NCBI RefSeq assembly: GCF_027942865.1
Contig: NC_134510.1
Coordinates: forward strand, 31,804,663 to 31,868,662
Direction: 5' to 3'
From: Odontesthes bonariensis
Taxonomy: Eukaryota > Chordata > Actinopteri > Atheriniformes > Atherinopsidae
DNA length: 64,000 nt
Shown: piece after piece, positions 13,700-24,420 of the stretch
Position numbering within the stretch: position 1 is the first letter of the stretch
Layout: each line of letters starts with the position of its first letter
The notes under the pieces: model-generated
The model's input: only the letters and a program-made list of their open reading frames with translations
Databases searched by the model: none
Told to the model about the DNA's origin: nothing
Program-made: the position numbers and the translations under genes

Positions 13700-14700
13700 T
13701 GTGAGGAGAAAAAGGAGTTTCTTCGGGTGCTTGACTCAACATCGCCATCTAATGGTTCAACATTCACATCATCAGCCACTTCTTATCTCCCTGCTGTTCA
13801 GCACACAGCCTCATGTATTGTTCTGGCTGCTAATTCATCCCCACAGCTCCTGCTGCTAATTTCCAACCACTGGCAGCATGCCATCGCCGGAAGTGGCTGC
13901 GTGCACCGCCTGTATCCATGCGCCACCGTGGGAGAGCAACAAAAAAGTAGTGCCATATTTGTCCCAGTATGTCATCTGTTTAACACGCCTGATTGGCTTT
14001 CACACCATCACCTCCTGATTAATATGCAGAGGCCCCTCGCCCCACCTCTCCTCTGCTCTAAGACAAAAGCATATTGTGTGAGCACCTCCTGTTTTAATTA
14101 TGCTCAAAAAGGAGCCATGTCAGGGCTTTGTGTGTGTATCTGTGTGAGTGCGCATGTGTGTAATGCTGTATTTGTAAATGCATGTGCAATGCTTCAGTGC
14201 AAATATGTGGTAGCAGCATGTGTGCGTGTATATGTGAGCAAGCAGTGTTCAACGACATATAGTATGTGCACCGAGGCAATCATTAAACAAGCACATTCAT
14301 CGGCATGTCATTCTGCACGTATGCTGCCGCATGTGTGTCCTAAAACAAGAAGAATTGAAGCCCCATTGCTAAGGGAGGAGCTGCTGCTGTCCTATCCCAC
14401 CGGAGAGAAAAAAAGTTGTTGCTTGTTGCCTTTATGCAAATTGGCATCTGATGAAGGTTTTTTGGGGGAGTCACAAAGAGGGTTTGTGATCGGACTGCTG
14501 AGGAGAATGGAAGAGGTTAGAAGGGGTTATGGGGAAAAGACAGGGACAAAATTCCCATCGCTGTACCCAGACCCATCATGTTACATCTTTTCTCTTTTTA
14601 TTCTTTTTCCTCTCCTTCCATTCATCCCTCTCTTCCTCACACCCATGACCCGGTTATTAATGTGGTTGAGATTAGTGGCTCGCTAATTAACACATGCCCC
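13700..14700. promoter_or_regulatory. Non-coding block with a 319-codon incidental open frame
   Basis: The plus-strand frame 13727-14686 is the longest closed one in the left third. Its translation has no domain, begins at a non-ATG codon and passes through a TG-rich repeat (about 14126-14250) that yields a Cys/Val-rich stretch. CTGATTAATATGCAGAGG and CTGCTAATTTCCAACCAC-like pieces look more like conserved regulatory DNA. I do not call a gene. Confidence 0.3.
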
Positions 14701-15599
14701 ATCCTTTTCCCTTACCATCCTTTTCTTTTTTGATTGTATCAGATTTTGGGGCTTTTTCTGTCTTTTATCAGTAGTTTTCTTTTCTGTCTTTCTTTCTGAT
14801 GACACAGAGGTTATGTGCAGTGTGAGGGAAGTGGGAGAGATGAACTTGAGTGAAGGCTTAACTATTGAAGAAAATGGTATTGATGGAATGAATTAATATC
14901 TGGATTCAGCACTTGTGCACCTAAGATCTTGTCCAAATAACCCCAGAATGATTTTAGAACCATTGATCTCTCTTCACACCCCTGTCTGATTTTCCTGTAT
15001 CTTTAGCTTTATGGTTAGGCAAAATAGATGGTGGAGTCATCTGATATAAATTTATGTAGTAAAGTAAGTTGAGTCACCTGAGTATGCTGAGCGAATTTAA
15101 ATTTAAATTCAAATAATGATGTGTGCTATCTAATGGAATATTCTACTCAGTTTTTGGTCTGACTTTAAAACTTAAAGAGGGACAGTATGAGGGGAGCCCT
15201 GCAGGGATTATGACTGCATCAGTACGGTTCGAACGCTCTTTGTATGACTCTTAGAAAAGATTTTGTCTTTGCAATTTTATTGAATCAAAGTCCTTCATGC
15301 ATGGTATGCGTCTACATGCAATTACATGTATCTGTTAAATATTATTCAATCTTTTGGCTTATTAATGAACAGTTTGAACAACTAAGATTGTTAATGTAAA
15401 AACAGTTAAAAACCTTTGAAATGAACTAAAGTTATCAACACAAAGTTAAATCATAACAACTAAGACTTTATGTCAAAGTATTTTGATGCAGAAATTTCAA
15501 CTTAGTTCCCTAACCAACTTTGTACGACTGCTTAAGTATGCCCCTCAAGATGAAATGGTGAGCCAGTAGTTGCTTTAACAAATGATTTTTTTAAGCCAG
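14701..15599. other. No gene seen
   Basis: AT-rich. Contains the perfect 18-base palindrome GAATTTAAATTTAAATTC at 15093-15110. Nothing else recognised. Confidence 0.6.
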
Positions 15600-15790
15600 G
15601 ATTGATGTGCCTTCGTTGCGCATTGTGTCAGAGGCGGAATGGGGAGTCGAAGTTGATCCACCGCCGTTAAGCCTCTGTGCTGGCAAGGGAGGTGGTAAAA
15701 TAGGCAAAATGATCCCGCCTTGTGTGTGCTTTCACACATTAACCCGGCAACACAGAACTTGCCACTCTACTTATCTCTGCTTATCCTACC
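15600..15790. promoter_or_regulatory. Possible short regulatory block
   Basis: A GC-richer stretch (GCGCATTGTGTCAGAGGCGG ... ATTAACCCGGCAACACAG) directly abutting a LINE relic. Open frames here lack homology. Confidence 0.2.
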
Positions 15791-15799
15791 TATACAGTG

Positions 15800-16460
15800 T
15801 CATAGTGACAGTCTGAGCAGAGGTCCCCAGACCTCCCTCCTGCAACTCTTCCAGAGTGACTCCAAAGACCTGAAACACCTTCAAAATTTGGACACTTCTC
15901 TGGGAGACATATGGAGGGTGGCCTGAAACTCGTTTCCACCACTTGCAGTCTCATTCTTTTGGTCATTACCAATAGCTCATTTCCATGAGGTCTGGAACAT
16001 AGATAGACTTTCAGCTCAGCTCTTTCTTCACCACAGCAAGCGGGTACAGTGTTCACATTACAGCAGATACTGTACTGTCTCAATCCCTCTGTCAGTCTCC
16101 CACTCTGTTCTACCTTAACTTGTGGACAAGACTCATTGAGACTTAAATTCTTGTACACGAGGCAACAACTCATTCTCAACCAGAAGGGAGCAATCCACCC
16201 TTTTCCAAATGAAGACCATGAAATCAGACTTGGAGTGGTTGATTTTCATCTCGACTGTTTAACAAATGGAGGCACATCTCCCTAGTGCACGCTAGAGATA
16301 GCTCCTCACTTTTCCCAAAAGGGCCACATCATCTGAAAAAAGCAAATATGCAATCCTAAGCCAACTGAAGTTGAAACCCTCCTTCCCTTAGCTGCTCTTC
16401 TGCCCATAAAGGTTATGATAAGAAACCATGCACAAAGGGAAACCCGAACAGTGACACTTT
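15800..16460 (-). pseudogene. LINE reverse transcriptase C-terminal relic, antisense
   Basis: A longer copy of the LINE seen near 1.9 kb. On the minus strand one can follow, through many frameshifts, the end of the RT domain and the region after it: the block around 16320-16380 (FADDVVLL region, degraded), MRI-like text near 16240, and the arginine/tryptophan-rich tail near 15830-15960. No intact frame remains. The open frames of 129 and 78 codons here are shadows. Family named only as a fish non-LTR retrotransposon. Confidence 0.65.
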
Positions 16461-17039
16461 TTTTGTTTTTTATCTTTTTGTTTTGTTTTCTTCTGTGTCA
16501 ATATGTAACAATGTGCATTGATAGCACTTCAGTTGTGGTTCACTTTTGCTTGTTACTTTATGCAATTAAAGTTGACTTGCCAAATGCTTAGCATAAGTAC
16601 AGGGCAGAGTGCTATCCTGTACAAAGCATTGTATTAATTCAATTAGCAGGCACTTTTTTCACAAAATAACTCACAAGAAGGGAACACATTCTGGAGCAAT
16701 GTGGGGTTTGTTATAAAGCCCAAAGATATTTCAATATGTAGATTGATGAAGTTGGGGAATAAAGCAGCATTGTTCCAATTGAAGTATGACCACTCTCTCC
16801 TGAGCTACAGCCACCCCTACATAGTGTGAAATGACACAGAAACATCAACCTATGGATGTGTAGTAATAACAAGCAACATGACCATTATAACTATGTTATT
16901 TAAATTGTTTTGACAGGGACAGGTATTTTTTTTAAATTCAGTGGGTATTAATCCACCTTTTTAACCACATTTAACAGGTGGGGTCTCAATCAGAGGATTA
17001 GGCTCAGTACTGTAATTCCATGAAAATTGATGCAGTCTT
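16461..17039. other. No gene seen
   Basis: AT-rich intergenic DNA between the LINE relic and the next GC-richer block. Confidence 0.6.
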
Positions 17040-17640
17040 CATTAGGACTTCAGGAGTAGCGCTTCTGTGCCTTCATGCTACCTAATTGCAATGGGTCCAT
17101 GCACTGAGAATGTTCATACTGTCTTTTCCCCTAAGCTCTCCCTGTGGTGTGCCAGCAATCCTAACGGGACTTCATAGCTGCTCTTCTTCGTTCACATTAC
17201 TGGCCTGGCCCCTGGTGAGGCCCTGATGAGCCACATGCTTCCTCAATCGGCTGCCTCAATTAGGAGGCCACAAAGCCCCAACCTCTGCAGACCCCCTCTA
17301 CAAGGCCTGCAGCTCAGAAGCATGCTTGTAGTGGAAGTGGGGGCAAATAGGTTGGAGGCGGGGGACGGGCGGTGATGGTGGTGGGGTCGGTCAGTGCTCT
17401 TTTGTTCCGGCGCTGTCCATCTTGGCCCCCATCACCCCTGGTGTCTTTCATAAAGAGTGTGTAATAACTGCCTTTGTTGGTTTTTCCCCTTGTAATGGGT
17501 CCAATGGGAGGCCTTGTTAGTGTGCAGGGTGCTACGCCAGGGGACCTCGCAGGAACTCTTGGATTAGAGGGCTGCCCCATTCTGCCCTATCCTTCCTTGT
17601 CACAATGGTCATTCAGCCAGTGGATGAATATGATTCTTTA
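17040..17640. promoter_or_regulatory. Enhancer-like block with repeated AATGGGTCCA
   Basis: Two sub-blocks carry AATGGGTCCATG (near 17091) and AATGGGTCCAATGGG (near 17495) along with CTACCTAATTGCAATGG and CTCAATTAGGAGGCC homeobox-type motifs. The 88-codon minus frame has no homology. Confidence 0.3.
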
Positions 17641-19170
17641 GATCTTAATTGCAAAAAGCTTTTTTGTTCTAAGGGCCTTAAATTTGGGTTTGCTTAGTCA
17701 TCCGAGGAAGAATTAAAGGACTAGCATATAGTATCAGGAAGAATAAAGGAAGTGTGTGTTACAGAGTGGTACATCAATGATATAATGACCCCAAGGCATT
17801 AATGGAGAAAGCCGCTTATTAATGTGGAAAGCTGCAGAAATTGACTTAATGTTTCTGTTTTTATTAATCCTGAATTTAAATTTAATTTAAAGCTTGATTT
17901 AGGCATGTATCTTGGTTAATAACTTTCGTCAAACATGTTGGTGCTCATTTGATATCAAATAAGATATGTTTTCTATTTTATTCTGGGAGCTATGCAAAAA
18001 TTAATTGTTTGGGCTATATTGCAGATGGTTTTCCAGCTTTGCTGATTGTTTGAATGGACTTCCATTGCTGTCCCCCAAATAATAATAAATGACTGACTGA
18101 ATATAACTGTGGAATTAGTACAAGACAGTTTATATTAAAATTGTAAGGAACATAACATTTTTAAATGTTGCACAGAAAGTTTACAATGATATTCTCTATC
18201 TCAAGTCTGTATTAACCTTGGGTTATTATATGTTTTGTAATTTTGACTTCTGTATAGGAGATATCATATTTTCATTGAATATCCACAACTGATATGACCA
18301 ATATTTGCTCATGCTGGACTTGAGCACACCTCCAGTTATTGGCAGGTTGCACTTTCACACGCAGGAGTTTTCGACCACACGCAAGCTTTGAAAGTGTTGA
18401 GCAGTTGTTGGGCCCGAAATGCACATTGCCACTACTTTTGTTGATTTGGCATTCACAGGGCCAACCATTTTATGAGAAGGAAATTCAAGTGAAGCACTCC
18501 CACATACTCCTGAAGCACTGAAGGCAATTTCCCTTCAGTCAAGTGGCTGAAACCCTCTTCAGCTGAACAACTTCCTGCATTTAGTCAGCACCCCCACTGA
18601 CACCCTTGCTCCATCATCCCCGTGCTTCGCTGGCATCAGTCACAACCTCTCAGCATGTCTCCGCTCCTTCTAGAAAAGTGACGAGGGGGCTACAACAGCT
18701 TTGGGGATATGAAATAAAAGAACACACTGTTGAAGTCCTAAAATGTGACTTTTTATTGTAGGGTTTTTTTCTTCATATGCAGTCACATCCCATAGCCTGT
18801 TCCAACAGGATTTCCACATTGCACTTTTCTTGGAGATGATTATTTACAACTGGCAAGCTATTCAGAGAGTTCAGAGATCTTTTGGCATGTCTGCTCAAAC
18901 TTATGATGTGTAATAAATGAACTTTAAGAGTGTTAATGTTTATTCTGAGAGAATTTTGCTGTGAAGGATCTCAGCAAAACACATATGCACATGGACAAAT
19001 TATTAGTCTTAAAACATGTAAAGTTTTTTGATAATTGAGCCAAAAGGTCCATAAAGTTTGGTACTTTTATTAAATTTTAGTTTTATCCCCCTAAGGTGAC
19101 ATTTTCTTAAATGTTTCAGAGGTAAGACATCCCTTTCATCAAAATAAATCACAATCGTCTAAATTAAATA
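17641..19170. other. No gene seen
   Basis: AT-rich intergenic DNA. The 60-codon frame at 18339 is not recognised. Confidence 0.6.
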
Positions 19171-19490
19171 ATGCCTTTTTGCTCGAAGGCCTGTTGTCCT
19201 GTCAGCGTGTCAGAGTGACAATGATTTTAGTCTCGGCCCATTATAGTCTTTGCAGGCCTGTAAGCAGGCTGAGGGCTCCCCCAGGAGATTTGGACATCCT
19301 GAGGGAGCCCATTAATCTATTATGTTCACCTCCTCTCCAGAGCAGAGTTAAGGACAACAATTGCATACAAGCTGGAGGCTGAGCCACAGGAGGGCACAGC
19401 TGCTTAAAATGACCCTGTGGCCTGAGGGGCTGATCCACACCATTCCTGTGTGCCTTGTCAATGATCACATACGGAGAAGTACAGTCACAA
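19171..19490. promoter_or_regulatory. Compact enhancer-like block
   Basis: About 300 bases of balanced composition with a SOX-type AACAAT overlapping a POU-type TTGCAT (AACAATTGCATAC near 19358), GCCCATTAATCTATTATG and an internal CAGGCCTG/CAGGCTG pair. Sharp AT-rich borders on both sides. Function is inferred. Confidence 0.35.
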
Positions 19491-20929
19491 GGTCAAGGGT
19501 ATTATATTCTCTGATTTATATGTCATATTACAGTTGAAGAAGTTGTCTTTTGGGTAAAGTGTGTTTTTTCCATGAAATTAAATGACGCATATTGTCATTA
19601 GATGTGCTGATAAGTCATTTTCACACCTGAAAATGATATGTCTTCAAAGTGTCATCTAATCTTTTGCCCATCGCATGTCTTTGTTTTAAGATAATGTTGA
19701 AACCTTTCAAGACTTTAACATACACCATGAACATATGCTTATAGTTCTATCCAAAAGCATTATAACTCAAACACAATTTTCCATGCAGCCTTTAATTAGA
19801 TGTTATTATGTACCTGCTTATTAAAAAAAATATTTTAAGCAACAGAAATCAGAACAATTAACATGATGATTTTATTCTAACAAAATGACAGCTTTGGCAC
19901 ATGCTTAAAAACTACAAATGATTTCTTCTTTTCTTTATTATTGTCTGTACAGCACTACAGGTATGACGCTAAACAAGCACATCTTCAGAAGACATACTGG
20001 ACAATAGAATAATTACCATAATCATGATTATTTTTCTTTGCATTTTAATTAGCCCTATGAAGCTCAATTAAGCTTTTCAGAATGAGCGCCTATTCAGTAA
20101 ACAGCTGTCCACCTGTCTTTTGGTTCCTGGGAAAAGACTGCAGCGTCTGTTCACGCCAAGGCACCATCACCAAACTGGGCAGGGAAGGGGGTCAGACAAG
20201 GCTCAGCAGACTGCAAGGGGACCTCTATGTGGGGTGATTAATTCTGCATAGCGACGGGCAGGATATCAAAACAGCAAACAGCCTCATTAGAAAAGTTCAA
20301 ACTTAAAAGAAATACACATCTCAAACAGAGAAATAGGTACTTTATTATGATTAACTGCAGATGAATGCGTGTTTTACAAAGTTCATGACATGATTTTGCT
20401 TGTTTGACCAATATACTAAGAATTCTTCGCAAATTTATCAGTCACTGCTTTCCTATGGTTTAGCTGCTTGTTGTAACATTTATAACTTGCTAATTGTTAA
20501 ACAACATCGAGAGGTCATATGAGACGATAAAATGTCTCGGCAAAAGCTTCCGAATTAAATTTCAATTGAAACTGCTTTCGTTGTTGACATCTTCTTCTTG
20601 TAGATAAAGTAGCCTAATTACAACAGAAACACAGGAAGAGGTCAGGGGTTGGTGTTACAGAGGTCAGGGAGGATGGATGGTTGACAAATCACCAGACTTT
20701 ACCACACGAGACTGACATTGATGACACAGTCAGTGTTGAAGTGTTTCATGTTTTTACTCATATCCCGGATTAATAAAAAATCATGTAAATTATCATGTGA
20801 ATCTGATTAAAATTTGTTGATATCCATAATTTAGTTTAAGTAATTGATAATTTACAGACATTTTGTGATTTTTGTCTATTTTGCACAATCTCCTGCGCTC
20901 TCTGTTGTCACTCATGCACAACTGATCAT
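19491..20929. other. Mostly AT-rich, with a block at 20020-20240
   Basis: No gene. The block 20020-20240 (TTTAATTAGCCCTATGAAGC, GCTCAATTAAGC, CCAAACTGGGCAGG) resembles a conserved non-coding element. The rest is featureless AT-rich DNA. Confidence 0.4.
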
Positions 20930-21030
20930 TTTATGGAGAATGTCCCGAGAATGAGGTCCGGATTTTTTCTGCAGTTGCTGCTCAAACATGTTCTTTACAG
21001 CCAGAGATTCATCACAGGAGAAACATTGTA
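20930..21030 (+). repeat. Dispersed repeat, copy 1
   Basis: GAGAATGTCCCGAGAATGAGGT and the following 70 bases align with 22508-22600 (GAGAATGTCCAGAGAATCAGGT...), sharing AGTTGCT and AGATTCAT at matching spacing. This is probably an old transposon-derived repeat present twice within 1.6 kb. Confidence 0.55.
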
Positions 21031-22507
21031 TTTATTCATTTATCTATGCCTTTTTATGGCACTGAACTATGCTGATGAGAAACTTTCTCTGTTTCTTTTA
21101 TGTCAGTAATAGAAAGGGAAATGTCAAATAAAGTAAATCTGAATCAGAATAGTTAGAACCGATGTGGTGCCTGGGTAGCAGACAGGAGGCAGGTCATGAT
21201 ATAAATACTATGCTGTGGAATTTTCAGTGTTTTCTTTACAACACACTGAAAATGTGGCTGTGGTGCTCCCAACCTGACAGTTAAGATGACTGTTTTTGGT
21301 GTGGATATCAGTACTAAATGTATTTGGATTATCTGCAACAGCAGGATGTTCTGGAGAATTTGTTGCTGTTATTAGTATCACAACTAACTGGTTGGCTGGG
21401 TAGTCTCTGCAAGAGCGCTGGAGGAAATGTTGGGGACAGTAGAAAATCTCAGGGGTTTAGTGTGTATGTAAAAACAGAATCTGCCCCTCAAATCCATTTA
21501 GATGTAATTTGGAGGCTTCAGACCTTTCGTCTGCTGTTGTTAAAACAGTTAGTTGACAAAAAGACAACCTTGAAAAAGAGTGAAGATAACTGGAGAAGAT
21601 GGCTTTGTAGGACTATTGGTCACAGTTATGGTTAAGGGATTCTGCAGGAGCTGCAGATCAGGTTTGGGTCAGATGTGTGTGGTCATTTAAAATCCTAATT
21701 TGTGCACCTCTACAGTGCTGTCACTTTTGGCCAGGACCCTTCCATAGCCTTCAGTTTAACCATGGCAATTAAGGTCCATTAATGTTTATGAATTGGCAAC
21801 TTCCTCCAACCCAAACCAACATTTTTCCTTAAATCTATTCTGGCATAAGTCGTTTTTCTTTCTACAGCTAACCAACATCATACTGTCACATCATAAAATA
21901 GTGAATTACTAATTTGTTGACAATTATTTCTCAAGGTTTAGGTTTGGCAAATCTCTTGTCTCTTGAACAAATTAGTTTCATGGTGGTTTAGGCTGAACTG
22001 GATGTTGTTAAAGGTTATTGACGTGCACAATATTGTTAGACATTCCAACTATTCATGATTATTGATTACTGTTATAGAATTTGATGTAAAAGATATGACT
22101 TCTCATTTCAGTTTAATCTTTGTTATTAAGGCATGATGACATTTTAAAATGGCACGGCAATGTCCAAGCTTTGATCTACGCTTTCAGCCCACATGAGGGA
22201 TGATATTGCATGACTTTGAATTATGACAGATTTGCTTGAGACCACTTTTTGGAAATGATGTATATCTGTTTTTATGTGATGTTTGGTTATATTTTTCCAC
22301 AAACACTACTTGGTTAGGCATTGTCATCAAAATGACTTAGGTGGGATTAGGAAAACATCCTTCGCCACTTCCTAACCGCACATGTAAAAAAAAAATCATC
22401 TTCAATTCCTGCACATTTGCAGTGGTAGTCAAATATTTGGTTGTATTTAGTGTCACTGCACTGAGAATATCTTGTGTATATCTTAAGTCAGCATCACACA
22501 AAAACAA
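21031..22507. other. No gene seen
   Basis: The interval between two copies of a dispersed repeat. The 105-codon plus frame at 21318-21635 has no recognisable homology. Confidence 0.6.
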
Positions 22508-22600
22508 GAGAATGTCCAGAGAATCAGGTCCAAACTTTGTCTGTAGTTGCTTATCCATACATGTACCAGAAAGCAGGAGATTCATTCTCACAATAGAACA
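22508..22600 (+). repeat. Dispersed repeat, copy 2
   Basis: The partner of 20930-21030 in the same orientation, roughly 75-80 per cent identical by eye over 80 bases. The class is not identified. Confidence 0.55.
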
Positions 22601-23089
22601 AAGTCTACAGTGTTACTTAGGCAAAATGCACAGGAGGCTGGACAAGATGCAAAAAGTAAGCTTGAAGTTCTCAACAGGTAGATGATGCCAAATAATGTTG
22701 CAGATATTGCCATAGAGATGATGATGATTTACATATATTTGGACATATCCGCAACAGTGAGTGGGAAGCAATGAACAGACAAACATTTGTTTGTTAATCC
22801 CTATGTGATGCAAACATTAAGTGTGATGTCACTTACTTGGTGTATCTGCTTCCTGAAAAGACATGCACTGTAACCATGGAAACTATTCACAATCATCTGG
22901 CAAATTTTTTGATGGTTGTTGATTCTGATGAGAGAATAGTTGAAATCAAAGGCAAAACCTTTTATCAGATTAAGATTTACCTTAGTCAGATTTATTGGAG
23001 ATTACTCTCAATAGAGAACCATTAAATGAATCCAGCACCACTGAAATAAATTATTTCAATTAGCCTTTATGCATTTCTATTGTTCTTTC
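22601..23089. other. No gene seen
   Basis: AT-rich sequence with only short unrecognised frames. Confidence 0.6.
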
Positions 23090-23640
23090 TGTGTAATGAT
23101 GCTCAGACATAAGAATTCTGTCATATCTCAAAATCTCCCGTCATAAAACAAAGAAATGGAAGGTGTTTTGTTTTTGCTTCCGCTCAGTCATCAGCATTAA
23201 TCATTTTTCCTGCTGTTTGCAGGCCATATCTTACAAGGACAATTCTTTTTTACAACTCAGTCATCCCACAAATGCAAAGCCGTGTGAACTACTGGTGAGA
23301 GGCAAACCCAATCTCTATTAAAGGTTTCAACCATTTCCATCATAATTGCCACAGTGATTAAGCCTTTAAGATGAAGGGACTAATGATGGCATGTCTTCAT
23401 CACAGCAGAGACTTAATTGTATAGCTCCTTGTCACAATCCCATATTTCATGAAATCCCAGAACCCTATAACAGCCATAAAATACAAAAATTCGCCATATG
23501 CCATTTTGGTGGTGACTTATGAATGATGATCAATTACAAGATGCAACACCTCTTGTGATGATAGTTACACCTCTTTCCGTTAAACCTTTGTGATGATAAT
23601 TAATTCTTTAATATCAGTCAAGGCCAAACATTCTTTTGAA
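23090..23640. promoter_or_regulatory. Strong candidate conserved non-coding element next to rhcg
   Basis: About 500 bases with information-rich, non-repetitive sequence and many homeobox-type cores (GCATTAATCATTTTTCC, CACAGTGATTAAGCC, ATGATCAATTACAAG, GATAATTAATTC). No open frame of note crosses it, arguing against coding. It lies about 0.7 kb past the rhcg 3' end. Confidence 0.4.
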
Positions 23641-24299
23641 CTCTTTATTTTGCCAAAAACAACCCAATATTGTGTTTAAAAAAGTCCAACTTAAACAAAT
23701 GTATCATCTACTATACAGTCAATCTAGGCCTAGCTATGAAACATACATGACTAAAGTGAGAGGGGCATTTCTATTCTAACAATTCACATACATGCATTGT
23801 TCAATAGGAAAAACATTTGCAGAAAATCCCCACCCTGAATTATTAGGAATTAATAGATACTTTGGAAATATAACTATGCCTCTGCATGAAATTTCTCATG
23901 TGAATAAAGAGAATGGGGGGGGGGAAAACAGGTTTATTTGAAAGCATATATAGCCTATGAAAATTCCCTGCCTCTGTGGGAATGAACGCAGGTTTTTAGC
24001 TCTGGATGTTGGTCTTTGGTTTAAACTGGCTGTTAAAATCAATTTCTGTAACATGCCACCATTTATTGGACAATTAGAAAGCAGTTTTATGCAAATAGAC
24101 TCATAATTTCCCAGTGCAGCCTCACAAGCCTGTAACAGAGTACTGCAGCATCAGAATGACCTCTGGTGGTTGAAGATATCAATAATCTGCAAAAGGTGAT
24201 TTTCTTTTTACAGTTTGGAAAGTATATAAAGAAAAAGAGAAATAGAAGATAAAACACTTTGCATGTAAAAACAAACAAACAAAAAAACATAAATTTGGC
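23641..24299. other. No gene seen
   Basis: An AT-rich flank of the rhcg 3' end, with a short G run near 23920. Nothing else. Confidence 0.6.
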
Positions 24300-24322
24300 A
24301 GTTGACATGAGTACAACATGGG

Positions 24323-24328
24323 TTTATT
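24323..24328 (-). promoter_or_regulatory. rhcg: rhcg polyadenylation signal
   Basis: AATAAA on the minus strand, 93 bases past the rhcg stop codon, followed by a GT-rich stretch. It implies a short 3' UTR of roughly 110-125 bases. Placement is inferred; no transcript was seen. Confidence 0.6.
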
Positions 24329-24420
24329 TTAATATTTTTTTAGCGTGCTGGCTCTCAAGTGCTAGGATGTTAAAACCTCAGAGTGTGTGTCCATGATTCT
24401 GGCTTTCAGTGGGTTCCCAT

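Noticed and set aside
13727..14686. 319-codon plus-strand frame as a gene
   Set aside because: It starts at a non-ATG codon, has no recognisable domain, contains a TG-repeat-derived Cys/Val stretch, and no splice or promoter signals support it. Kept only as an observation.
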